Source: Flavobacteriales bacterium UBA2798 (GTDB lineage Bacteria; Bacteroidota; Bacteroidia; Flavobacteriales_D; UBA2798). Taken from it: a stretch of DNA of 6,119 nt. Both the position numbers and the translations under genes were made by a program. The notes under the pieces were generated by a model. That model ran no database searches. It was not told the DNA's origin and saw only the letters and a program-made list of their open reading frames with translations. This document shows positions 1 to 6,016 of the stretch, piece by piece (the first letter of the stretch is position 1; each line of letters opens with the position of its first letter). The stretch is from positions 61,969 to 68,087 of the forward strand of contig DEHO01000082.1 of NCBI GenBank assembly GCA_002351955.1, in the 5' to 3' direction.

Positions 1-2
1 AT

Positions 3-827
3 GAATTCATGGACCTGATCACCCAAACGGCAAAAAGTGATGCGCAAACTTCAGGCACGCCCAATATCACCTGGGGCTATGGAAAAATTGACGGATTCCG
101 TGCATTGTCCGCCAGTAATTACTCGCCGCAGTGGTCGGGAAATACTGTGTTTTGCAATGGAGATTCATCGTATATTCAAGCAGGCAATTACACCGAATAC
201 CAATGGAGCAACGGCAATAACAACCAGGGGCAGTGGTTTTTTCAAAGTGATACTGTCTCGCTACAGGTAGTTGATGAACGGGGGTGTTTTAGTCGTGAAG
301 AAGAGATTTTGCTTGCAGAAACAGCAAGTCTTCCAACACCTGTTTTTACCATTTCATTGCCATTACCACCTGAATTTATTCTGGAGACCACGCTAACGGG
401 TTACGATTTGTGGTGGACAGTCGTTAACGGTACCGATACGATTTACAGCGGAAATGCCAATCCGGTGCAGATCACTTCCGATATCACCTTGTACATTTGT
501 GCAACCTTAACCATCACCGATTCCAATGGCTGCAGTTCAACGTCGCAGGTGGAATGCGAATCGTGGTGGAGTGTGGAAGAAAACGATATGCAAAACGCAT
601 TTGTGCTCTGGCCAAATCCTGCCGGACACTCTTTCAATCTCGAAATGCTATCCTCTCAGCAAGTTCATTCGTGGATGATCTTTTCACTCGATGGTAAACT
701 TATCCGTCAGGGAGCAATCACTACCAACACACAAAACATTGTCATCGATCTGCCTTCGGGAATCTATTCGGTAGGAGTAGTGATTGAAGGAGGAACGGTT
801 TGGAAAAAGCTGGTAGTTATAAATTAA
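3..827 (+). CDS. Secreted subtilisin-like (S8) protease, C-terminal part, with T9SS type A sorting domain; 5' end outside window
   Basis: The frame is open to the left edge, so this is the 3' part of a longer gene; the ATG at 9 is an internal Met, not a start. At 57-107 it encodes a block (TPNITWGYGKIDGFRAL) typical of the last helix of S8 subtilase domains in Bacteroidota. The catalytic Asp, His and Ser would lie upstream and are not visible. Two Ig/PKD-like stretches follow (about 150-310 and 330-560), each with a Cys-containing D-x-x-GC type motif. From about 591 the protein has the hallmarks of the T9SS type A C-terminal sorting domain: WPNPAG, SLDGKLI, IDLPSGIYSV and a final KKLVVIN. By family knowledge this tail directs export across the outer membrane and is removed at the surface. 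The protein is therefore probably secreted or surface-attached. The sorting domain is certain; the protease assignment rests on one short block. Confidence 0.85.
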   Translation, partial: EFMDLITQTAKSDAQTSGTPNITWGYGKIDGFRALSASNYSPQWSGNTVFCNGDSSYIQAGNYTEYQWSNGNNNQGQWFFQSDTVSLQVVDERGCFSREEEILLAETASLPTPVFTISLPLPPEFILETTLTGYDLWWTVVNGTDTIYSGNANPVQITSDITLYICATLTITDSNGCSSTSQVECESWWSVEENDMQNAFVLWPNPAGHSFNLEMLSSQQVHSWMIFSLDGKLIRQGAITTNTQNIVIDLPSGIYSVGVVIEGGTVWKKLVVIN

Positions 828-854
828 AAAAGCCGCCCAAAAGCGGCTTTTTTT
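826..854. terminator. Bidirectional intrinsic terminator between convergent genes
   Basis: The inverted repeat GCCGC (832-836) / GCGGC (843-847) has a six-base loop. It is flanked by six A on the left (826-831) and seven T on the right (848-854), so it forms a GC stem extended by A-U pairs with a U-tract on either strand. It overlaps the stop codon of the protease gene (825-827) and lies 22 bases past the stop of the minus-strand membrane protein gene. It should therefore stop transcription from both sides. Confidence 0.9.
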
Positions 855-876
855 CTAAAATGATAATTAGCAGAAA

Positions 877-1278
877 TCAAATGTAACGATAGATCAGATT
901 AAAATACCAACTCAATACATAGAACTCGAAAACGATAAAAAATGTTAAAACGATGTTCTTAACTCCTACCGAATCCAAAACAAGTTGCAATCTGAGTGTA
1001 TTTTCCTCAATATTGATTTGAAGTAAAAATGAGATAATCAATGCAAGCCATGGACTATTTTTCATTAAAAATCCAATCAGTTTAATTGATGTTTTGCGTT
1101 GGATATTACCATTATGTTCAGGAAGAAAAACGACGCTTTTGGCAACTGAGGCAAAGACCATCAAAATCACCATTAAAAAAATAATTATCCCCAACAATAG
1201 GGTTGAAGTTTCAAGATGTGCAATACGAGAAACAACGGCCAGTACAATGACTGACACAGACAGAAAAAATGAGTTCAT
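877..1278 (-). CDS. Small integral membrane protein of unknown function, four predicted helices
   Basis: I do not recognise this 133-residue protein. It is strongly hydrophobic, with four likely membrane segments at about residues 3-21, 26-50, 67-88 and 107-130. A polar stretch lies between helices 2 and 3 (EHNGNIQRKTSIK), and a short acidic loop (NIEENTLR) follows helix 3. There is no cysteine, no obvious catalytic motif and no transporter signature. The gene is AT-rich (17 G+C of 60 bases at 1021-1080). It lies 68 bases downstream of the CNGKC-motif gene on the same strand with no terminator between them, so co-transcription is likely. It ends just before the bidirectional terminator. The start at 1276-1278 is the first Met of the frame and gives a complete first helix; no Shine-Dalgarno is seen. 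Being real is likely because of the consistent helix pattern and tight packing, but the function is unknown. Confidence 0.65.
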   Translation of the reverse strand: MNSFFLSVSVIVLAVVSRIAHLETSTLLLGIIIFLMVILMVFASVAKSVVFLPEHNGNIQRKTSIKLIGFLMKNSPWLALIISFLLQINIEENTLRLQLVLDSVGVKNIVLTFFIVFEFYVLSWYFNLIYRYI

Positions 1279-1346
1279 CTGAGTTTATCAATAAATTCTA
1301 CACTAAGTTTTGATCTGTTTAGGTTAAAACCAACAGAGAAAATGGA

Positions 1347-1721
1347 TCAGCTCAGTTCAGGGGGAGGTGGAAACGGTGGAGAAAATCGATTCTCTATTTG
1401 CCATTGATAGAAAAATCCGGTAGTACCAATAATATAACCATGCAATTCCGGAAATCCCGAATTCAACTTTTGATTCAATTCCGGATATTTCCGAAAAGAG
1501 GGGAACTCCGGATATTTTTTTCCCTTACTGGTTTCTTCCAGCAATTGCTTTGCTAAATAGCACTTACCATTGCATTTAAGTCTGGGCTTGTTCTTATTGA
1601 TGCACTTTTCCGAGGCAATGGCTTTTTGATTAAAATAAAAACTACACAAGATCAGGCTGCCTGAAAAGAGTTGAGCCATCATAACACAGGTTATTAAAAA
1701 AACAAACAGGCTCTTGATCAT
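1347..1721 (-). CDS. Small exported or membrane-anchored protein with CNGKCYLAK cysteine motif, unknown function
   Basis: From the Met at 1719-1721 this is a 124-residue protein. It begins with a hydrophobic segment (residues 3-28) that looks like a signal peptide or membrane anchor. A conserved-looking core follows: C40, then KPRLKCNGKCYLAKQL with C50 and C54 (CxxxC). After it comes a charged, repetitive part with three K/G-Y/F-P-E-F/L units and a proline-rich end (FSPPFPPPPELS). From memory, small Bacteroidota proteins with a C-x9-CNGKCYL core and a proline-rich tail recur as hypothetical proteins, sometimes near metal-uptake genes. I cannot name a family. The cysteines could bind a metal ion or form a disulfide, which is inference. 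The frame extends upstream to a Met at 1772, but that start lies only 10 bases from the ilvE terminator and would put extra residues before the signal segment, so 1721 is preferred. The gene probably forms a unit with the membrane protein downstream. Confidence 0.75.
   Translation of the reverse strand: MIKSLFVFLITCVMMAQLFSGSLILCSFYFNQKAIASEKCINKNKPRLKCNGKCYLAKQLLEETSKGKKYPEFPSFRKYPELNQKLNSGFPELHGYIIGTTGFFYQWQIENRFSPPFPPPPELS
1444..1523 (-). repeat. Three degenerate in-frame repeats inside the CNGKC-motif gene
   Basis: Three similar stretches start at 1444 (AATTCCGGAAATCCCG), 1477 (AATTCCGGATATTTCCG) and 1504 (AACTCCGGATATTT). They are spaced 33 and 27 bases apart, both multiples of three. 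On the minus strand they encode KYPEF, KYPEL and GFPEL, so the protein carries three copies of an aromatic-Pro-Glu-hydrophobic unit. Confidence 0.6.
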
Positions 1722-1782
1722 AGATGAATGTAAAAATAAGAGGAGTTTAAGAATTGGCAAATACCGGAACAAAAATTATTAT

Positions 1783-1812
1783 AAAAAAAAGTCCCGCACA
1801 TGCGGGACTTTT
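1783..1812 (-). terminator. Intrinsic terminator of ilvE
   Basis: A perfect stem GTCCCGC (1791-1797) / GCGGGAC (1802-1808) has a four-base loop. It is extended by A-T pairs and, on the minus strand, followed by eight U (A-tract 1783-1790). It starts three bases past the ilvE stop codon. On the plus strand it also has TTTT (1809-1812) but no convergent gene reaches it. It separates ilvE transcription from the small-gene pair to its left. Confidence 0.9.
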
Positions 1813-1815
1813 CAT

Positions 1816-2892
1816 TTATACAACCTGGTAGGTCCAGTTGAATTTATCTTCGACATAACCTCTGCGCAGATCTTCGAGGTACTTGCTCACCTTGTGAGAG
1901 AAGTAAGAAGAATCGGGATCGGAGAGTTCGTATTTTTTGTTGCGGTAACCAATGAGTTTGATGTGTGCAATGGTAGCAGCTGTTCCCATTCCGAAGGCTT
2001 CCTTGAGGGTTCCTTTCTTGAGCGCATTAATCACTTCATCCACGTGCACACTCGTTTCTTCTACATTCAATCCCCAATCGCGCGCAATTGTAATTACACT
2101 ATTACGTGTTATACCCGGCAAAATGGTTCCACTGGTGGGAGGAGTAACGAGCTTATCGCCGATATTGAACATGATGTTCATGGTGCCGGATTCCTCAATG
2201 TACTTGTGTTCCTTGGCATCGGTCCAAACAAGCTGATGGTAGCCTTCCTGCTGACCCAATCGTGCAGGGTAGAGGGCAGCTGCGTAGTTACCTGCTGCTT
2301 TGGCGCGACCAACTCCTCCTTCGCAGGCGCGGGAATACACTGTTTCAATTTTCACACGAACCGGCTCGGTGTAATACGAGTTTACGGGACAGGTGAAAAT
2401 CATGAAGCGGTAAGTCTCCGATGGTTTCACTCCAATGAATTCATCCGTGGCGAACATAAAGGGACGGATGTACAAGGAAGATCCTTCCTTGCGGGGAACC
2501 CAATCCTGATCAAGACGAATCAGTTCATTGAGGGCGTCCATGAAAATCTCTTTAGGAAGCTGAGGCATACACATGCGCTCGGCTGAATTGTTCAGTCGCT
2601 TGAAATTCTCCTCCGGACGGAATAGGTAAATCTCTTCGCGGTTGTAGCGGTATGCTTTCATTCCCTCGAAGATGGACTGACCATAATGCAAAGCATGCAT
2701 AGCAGGACTCAGCGGAATAGGAGCGTAGGGAACAATGCGGGCATCGTGCCATTTTCCATCCGTGTAATCGACCATGAACATATGGTCGGAAAACTGACGT
2801 CCGAAAACAATATTATCAAAATCGACCTGTGGGAGGCGGCTCTTTTTGGTGAGCTCCACACGGATCGGAGTGCTAACTTTTTCTGCAATCAT
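1816..2892 (-). CDS. ilvE: Branched-chain amino acid aminotransferase
   Basis: This is a cytoplasmic PLP enzyme (fold type IV, EC 2.6.1.42). It interconverts leucine, isoleucine or valine and their 2-oxo acids, with glutamate/2-oxoglutarate as partner. The protein is 358 residues, the usual size of the longer BCAT subgroup. Visible landmarks are LHYGQSIFEGMKAYR (68-82), LYIRPFMFATD (140-150), the Schiff-base lysine K198 in GRAKAAGNYAAAL, the cofactor-contacting glutamate in YIEESGTMNIMF (E234 by alignment position), LPGITRNSV (258-266) and the phosphate-binding GMGTAATI (301-308). No key residue is missing. The Met at 2890-2892 is the natural start; no Shine-Dalgarno is seen. The gene is monocistronic by context, with its own terminator three bases past the stop, and is divergent from recQ. 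I found no convincing ilvE promoter; the best -7-like match on the minus strand (2924-2931, TATATTCG) lacks a -33 partner. No leader peptide or T-box-like structure is evident. Confidence 0.96.
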   Translation of the reverse strand: MIAEKVSTPIRVELTKKSRLPQVDFDNIVFGRQFSDHMFMVDYTDGKWHDARIVPYAPIPLSPAMHALHYGQSIFEGMKAYRYNREEIYLFRPEENFKRLNNSAERMCMPQLPKEIFMDALNELIRLDQDWVPRKEGSSLYIRPFMFATDEFIGVKPSETYRFMIFTCPVNSYYTEPVRVKIETVYSRACEGGVGRAKAAGNYAAALYPARLGQQEGYHQLVWTDAKEHKYIEESGTMNIMFNIGDKLVTPPTSGTILPGITRNSVITIARDWGLNVEETSVHVDEVINALKKGTLKEAFGMGTAATIAHIKLIGYRNKKYELSDPDSSYFSHKVSKYLEDLRRGYVEDKFNWTYQVV

Positions 2893-2917
2893 AACCGATG
2901 TGTTTTTGGTGCTGGTG

Positions 2918-2946
2918 TTGTTACGAATATAAGCATTTTACTTTAG
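2918..2946 (+). promoter_or_regulatory. Candidate recQ promoter (Bacteroidota type)
   Basis: TTG at 2918-2920 is followed after 18 bases by TACTTTAG (2939-2946), one mismatch from the Bacteroidota -7 consensus TAnnTTTG. Known spacing in the phylum is roughly 17-23 bases. Transcription would begin around 2951-2954, which leaves a leader of about 45 bases to the ATG at 2999 and argues against the ATG at 2951. A perfect TAnnTTTG also occurs at 2982-2989 but has no -33 partner and sits too near the start. This is a pattern match only. Confidence 0.4.
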
Positions 2947-2998
2947 GTGAATGGGAAAATACAAGCATTGCGTATTATTGGTATTTTTGAGTGAGGTA

Positions 2999-4906
2999 AT
3001 GGTCAACGAGTTATGTTCCATATTGCAACGCTATTGGGGTCACGCCGAGTTCCGCGACCTTCAGGAGGACATCATTCGCTCTGTATTAGAGGGACATGAC
3101 ACGCTTGCCCTGTTACCAACTGGCGGAGGGAAATCCGTCTGTTTTCAGGTTCCTGCACTCGCGCGTAAAGGCATGTGTCTTGTGGTTTCTCCGCTCATCG
3201 CCCTCATGCGCGATCAGGTCCGCAACCTCAATGCCCGTGGAATCAAGGCCATTGCCATCACTTCGGCTATGGAATACCGCGAGATTGATATTGCGCTCGA
3301 CAATTGCATTTATGGCGAGGTCAAGTTTTTGTACGTCTCACCCGAACGCCTGCAAACAGCCCTGTTTCAGGAACGCCTGAAGCGAATGAGCATCAATCTC
3401 ATTGCCGTTGATGAAGCACATTGTATTTCCCAATGGGGATACGATTTTCGTCCGCCCTACCTCCGCATTGCAGAAATCCGCCAGTTTTTACCGGATGTGC
3501 CTGTAATGGCGCTCACAGCTACTGCAACACCCGAAGTGGTAGAAGACATCCAGGAGAAACTTGCATTTCACAGAGGAAAAGTATTCCGCAGCAGTTTTGC
3601 GCGAAAAAACCTCGGCTACATTGTTCGAAACGAAGAGAACAAAGGCGATCGCATGCTTCGGATCTGCAATCAGATTCAGGGCACCGGAATCATATACGTG
3701 AGGAACCGCAAACGAACGCAGGAAACAGCGCTCTTCCTTCAGAAAAACGGAATATCTGCCGATTTCTACCATGCAGGACTGGAGCCCGCACAGCGCGAAC
3801 AAAAACAAAACGACTGGATCAGCGGAAAAACACGGGTGATCTGCTCTACGAATGCCTTTGGAATGGGCATCGATAAACCCGATGTGCGTTTTGTGATCCA
3901 CCTCGATTTACCCGATTCACCGGAAGCCTATTTTCAGGAAGCGGGAAGGGGAGGACGCGATGGACAGATGTCGTGGGCGATTATGCTCTACGACGAAGCC
4001 GATGTATTTGCACTCGAGGAAAGCGTTCGTCAATCGTTTCCGGATATGGATACGGTTCGGCGGACCTATATCGCATTGCATAACTATTACCAGATTGCCA
4101 TTGGGGCGGGATTGGAAAAAACGGCGGAGTTCGATCTCAATGAATTTTGTCACCGCTTCAATCTTATTCCCACTGTTGCACACAATGCCATGCGACTCCT
4201 CGAGATCGGTGAATTCATCGAGTTATCCGAAGCCTACAGCAATCCGGCACGCATTAGGATGTTGATGGATCAGGCGCATATTTACGATTTCCAGATCCGC
4301 AATAAGAATTTCGATGCCTTCATTAAACTGCTGCTGCGATCGTATTCGGGATTGTTCGATGATTTTGTGCGCATCAACGAAAAGGAAATCGCCAAACGCA
4401 CCGGAATGGAATACGAGCAGGTGGTGCGCATGCTCAAAAAACTGGATGAGTTGAAGGTGATTGTGTACGTTCCCCGATCGGATAAACCACGCATCACCTT
4501 TTTGCAGAACCGTATGTCTGAACGCGATTTTTCGCTTCCACCGGTAGTGTACGAACAACGCAAACGGGTAGCGATGGATCGCATGCACACCATGACGGAT
4601 TATGTGCGCAATAAAAAATCGTGCAGGAGTACCTTATTACTGAAGTATTTTGGTGAAGACCCTGAAACACGCTGCGGACTCTGCGATCATTGTCAGCGCG
4701 AAAACAAAGTAGGACTCTCCAACATCGAAATGGAAAGCATTACAGTAGAAATAAAAGAAGTAGTAAGCGATGGCGCCATCGATATCCGCAAATTGCGCGA
4801 AAAACTGGGACATCATTCGGAGGAGAAGATCAAAAAAGTCATTCGCTGGTTGCTGGATAATGATCAGCTGAAAATGGATGAGGAGAATCGATTGGAGTGG
4901 AAGTGA
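2999..4906 (+). CDS. recQ: ATP-dependent DNA helicase RecQ (no HRDC domain)
   Basis: RecQ is a 3'-5' SF2 helicase acting in recombination and repair. From the ATG at 2999 the protein has 635 residues. The N-terminal Q-motif region is YWGHAEFRDLQ (12-22). Walker A is PTGGGKS (40-46, K45) and the DEAH box is at 138-141. The aromatic-rich loop CISQWGYDFRP is at 142-152, motif III ALTATAT at 171-177, motif V STNAFGMGIDKP at 283-294 and motif VI QEAGRGGRDG at 313-322. The RQC zinc site has four cysteines, C542 and C559, C562, C565 (CGLCDHC). After it come only about 70 residues with a basic helical stretch and no recognisable HRDC domain, as in many Bacteroidota RecQ proteins. The frame opens at an ATG at 2951, but the extra 16 residues (MGKYKHCVLLVFLSEV) do not resemble RecQ N-termini and that ATG overlaps the predicted transcription start. 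Stop TGA at 4904-4906; no strong terminator follows. Confidence 0.97.
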   Translation: MVNELCSILQRYWGHAEFRDLQEDIIRSVLEGHDTLALLPTGGGKSVCFQVPALARKGMCLVVSPLIALMRDQVRNLNARGIKAIAITSAMEYREIDIALDNCIYGEVKFLYVSPERLQTALFQERLKRMSINLIAVDEAHCISQWGYDFRPPYLRIAEIRQFLPDVPVMALTATATPEVVEDIQEKLAFHRGKVFRSSFARKNLGYIVRNEENKGDRMLRICNQIQGTGIIYVRNRKRTQETALFLQKNGISADFYHAGLEPAQREQKQNDWISGKTRVICSTNAFGMGIDKPDVRFVIHLDLPDSPEAYFQEAGRGGRDGQMSWAIMLYDEADVFALEESVRQSFPDMDTVRRTYIALHNYYQIAIGAGLEKTAEFDLNEFCHRFNLIPTVAHNAMRLLEIGEFIELSEAYSNPARIRMLMDQAHIYDFQIRNKNFDAFIKLLLRSYSGLFDDFVRINEKEIAKRTGMEYEQVVRMLKKLDELKVIVYVPRSDKPRITFLQNRMSERDFSLPPVVYEQRKRVAMDRMHTMTDYVRNKKSCRSTLLLKYFGEDPETRCGLCDHCQRENKVGLSNIEMESITVEIKEVVSDGAIDIRKLREKLGHHSEEKIKKVIRWLLDNDQLKMDEENRLEWK

Positions 4907-4939
4907 AATAATGTGCGAATAAAAAATACAGAATTTTAC

Positions 4940-4956
4940 TTTTTCCCAGGGAAAAA
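4940..4956. promoter_or_regulatory. Perfect 17-base palindrome, possible operator or weak recQ terminator
   Basis: TTTTTCCC (4940-4947), A, GGGAAAAA (4949-4956) is an exact inverted repeat of eight bases around one central base. As RNA it could fold with a three-base loop and seven pairs, but no U-tract follows, so it is a poor intrinsic terminator. A dimeric protein site is equally possible. It lies 33 bases past the recQ stop and 39 bases upstream of the candidate fabI promoter. Confidence 0.4.
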
Positions 4957-4994
4957 CAATTCAAACAAATCTCCTTTATCTTAATGATAAACAG

Positions 4995-5024
4995 TTGGTT
5001 GAGATTTTTCACCAAGTAAATTTG
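4995..5024 (+). promoter_or_regulatory. Candidate fabI promoter with full TTG / TAnnTTTG match
   Basis: TTG at 4995-4997 is separated by 19 bases from TAAATTTG (5017-5024), an exact match to the Bacteroidota -7 consensus. Transcription would start near 5030 and give a leader of about 110 bases, carrying an A/T-rich stretch and the 8-base tandem array. The -7 element sits in an imperfect palindrome, CCAA (5012-5015) / TTGG (5022-5025). The sequence is AT-rich, so a chance match is possible. Confidence 0.45.
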
Positions 5025-5055
5025 GCAATAAAAAATTTGATTTTTTTTACCCCTT

Positions 5056-5087
5056 TCTCACATTCTCACATTCGCATATTCGCACAT
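5056..5087 (+). repeat. Four tandem 8-base repeats upstream of fabI
   Basis: The units are TCTCACAT (5056-5063), TCTCACAT (5064-5071), TCGCATAT (5072-5079) and TCGCACAT (5080-5087), consensus TCKCAYAT. The period is exact with no gaps. Similar CACATTCGCACATT strings occur, from memory, in intergenic regions of other Bacteroidota. Function is unknown. Confidence 0.75.
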
Positions 5088-5107
5088 TAAGAAATTCCCC
5101 AAAAATT

Positions 5108-5119
5108 GGCATATTTGCC
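5108..5119 (+). promoter_or_regulatory. Alternative fabI -7 element within a small inverted repeat
   Basis: GGCA (5108-5111) TATT TGCC (5116-5119) is an inverted repeat that contains CATATTTG (5110-5117), one mismatch from TAnnTTTG. It is placed to give a leader of about 18 bases before the fabI ATG. No TTG is found at the proper -33 distance, so it is weaker by pattern than the site at 4995-5024. The string TTGGCA occurs in both places (5022 and 5106). Confidence 0.3.
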
Positions 5120-5140
5120 CTCTCTTAAAAGCTTTCAACC

Positions 5141-5959
5141 ATGGGAAATAACCTGCTCAAAGGAAAAAAAGGGATCATCTTCGGTGCCCTCAACGATATG
5201 TCCATCGCCTGGAAAGTGGCCGAACGCTGCCACGAAGAAGGGGCGCAGATCGTGCTCACCAACGCTCCGGTGGCTATGCGCATGGGTGAAATCAACAACC
5301 TGGCCGCCAAGTGCAACAACGCTCCAGTAATCGGTGCAGATGCCACTTCCATGGAAGATCTCGAAAACCTGGTGGATAAAGCCATGGAGCATTTCGGAGG
5401 GAAATTCGATTTTGTACTGCACAGCATCGGAATGTCGCTCAACGTACGTAAAGGCAAACACTATACCGACCTCAACCACGACTGGATGCTCAAATCGATG
5501 GATATTTCCGCGGTTTCCTTCCACAAGCTCATGCAGATCTGCATGAAGAAAGACGCCATCAACGACTGGGGCTCTGTGCTCGGTCTTACCTATATCGCTG
5601 CACAGCGTGTTTTCCCCGATTACAATGAAATGGCCGAAGCAAAATCGATGCTCGAATCCATTGCCCGCAGTTTTGGCTACCACTACGGTGTAAGCAAAAA
5701 GGTGCGTGTCAATACCATTTCGCAATCACCCACCATGACCACCGCCGGTAGCGGGGTTAAAGGATTCAGCGAGTTCATTTCGTTTAGCGAGAATATGAGT
5801 CCACTCGGTAACGCCGATGCTGCTGCCTGCGCCGATTATTGTGTGGTCATGTTCAGCGATCTCACCCGTTACGTCACCATGCAAAACCTTTTCCACGACG
5901 GAGGCTTCAGCAATACCGGTGTTACGCAATCGGTGATTGAGCAGTTTGCGAAAAGTTAA
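5141..5959 (+). CDS. fabI: Enoyl-[acyl-carrier-protein] reductase (NADH), FabI type
   Basis: FabI is a cytoplasmic short-chain dehydrogenase-like enzyme. It reduces trans-2-enoyl-ACP to acyl-ACP in the last step of each fatty acid elongation cycle. The protein is 272 residues, close to the family norm of about 260-270. The cofactor site GALNDMSIAW is at 15-24, HSIGMS at 94-99, and the catalytic pair is Y161-x6-K168 in DYNEMAEAKSMLES, with the second conserved Tyr at Y151 (LTYIAAQRVFPDY). By alignment with E. coli FabI, G97, M164 and F209 match the triclosan-contact residues G93, M159 and F203, so no resistance substitution is evident there. The G+C content is high (39 of 60 bases at 5221-5280), as expected for a highly expressed gene. 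The start at 5141 gives the standard N-terminus; no Shine-Dalgarno is present. No terminator is seen in the 57 bases before the next start, so some read-through is possible. Confidence 0.97.
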   Translation: MGNNLLKGKKGIIFGALNDMSIAWKVAERCHEEGAQIVLTNAPVAMRMGEINNLAAKCNNAPVIGADATSMEDLENLVDKAMEHFGGKFDFVLHSIGMSLNVRKGKHYTDLNHDWMLKSMDISAVSFHKLMQICMKKDAINDWGSVLGLTYIAAQRVFPDYNEMAEAKSMLESIARSFGYHYGVSKKVRVNTISQSPTMTTAGSGVKGFSEFISFSENMSPLGNADAAACADYCVVMFSDLTRYVTMQNLFHDGGFSNTGVTQSVIEQFAKS

Positions 5960-5994
5960 TCACTTTAGTTCTTACTATTTCGAACGGCACGGGC

Positions 5995-6015
5995 TTTGAA
6001 GTGTACAGCTTCAAA
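5995..6015 (+). promoter_or_regulatory. Hairpin immediately before the start codon of the right-end gene
   Basis: TTTGAAG (5995-6001) pairs exactly with CTTCAAA (6009-6015). One G-U pair can extend the stem and leave a five-base loop (GTACA). It ends one base before the ATG at 6017, so in mRNA it would occupy the ribosome-binding region. No U-tract follows, so it is not a terminator. It may be chance. Confidence 0.35.
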
Positions 6016-6016
6016 A

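Larger units (their letters stand above)
4909..5089. repeat. 13-base inverted repeat pair bracketing most of the recQ-fabI gap
   Basis: TAATGTGCGAATA at 4909-4921 is the exact reverse complement of TATTCGCACATTA at 5077-5089. The left copy begins two bases after the recQ stop codon; the right copy is the end of the 8-base tandem array. Neither arm extends further. The 155 bases between hold no open reading frame of note. The function is unknown; the arms may be two copies of one repeat family in opposite orientation. Confidence 0.6.

Noticed and set aside
1..11. ATG at 1 or at 9 as a gene start
   Set aside because: The frame of the ATG at 1 stops within six codons, and the ATG at 9 lies inside a continuing subtilase reading frame open to the left edge.
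1347..1772. Upstream start at 1772 for the CNGKC-motif gene
   Set aside because: It leaves only about 10 bases to the ilvE terminator U-tract, with no room for a promoter and leader, and it places 17 extra residues before an already complete signal-like segment.
1714..2586. A 290-codon open frame on the plus strand antisense to ilvE
   Set aside because: It lies almost wholly opposite the clear ilvE coding sequence, starts within the neighbouring gene and terminator, and its translation is rich in Cys, His and Phe with no recognisable domain. It is a shadow of ilvE codon use.
3421..3901. Overlapping open frames on both strands inside recQ (137-151 codons)
   Set aside because: RecQ motifs run uninterrupted through this stretch, and the alternative translations are low in hydrophobic structure and without motifs.
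5030..5046. A/T-only inverted repeat (AAAAAAT TTG ATTTTTT) resembling a terminator
   Set aside because: The stem has no G-C pair and would be unstable; it probably reflects A/T tracts in the gap, although it could weakly attenuate a long fabI leader.
5056..5089. Possible CRISPR-like array
   Set aside because: Units are 8 bases and contiguous with no spacers, so this is a simple tandem repeat.
5135..5725. A 196-codon open frame on the minus strand antisense to fabI
   Set aside because: It mirrors the fabI reading frame, its protein has no recognisable motif, and it ends at the fabI start region; a shadow frame.
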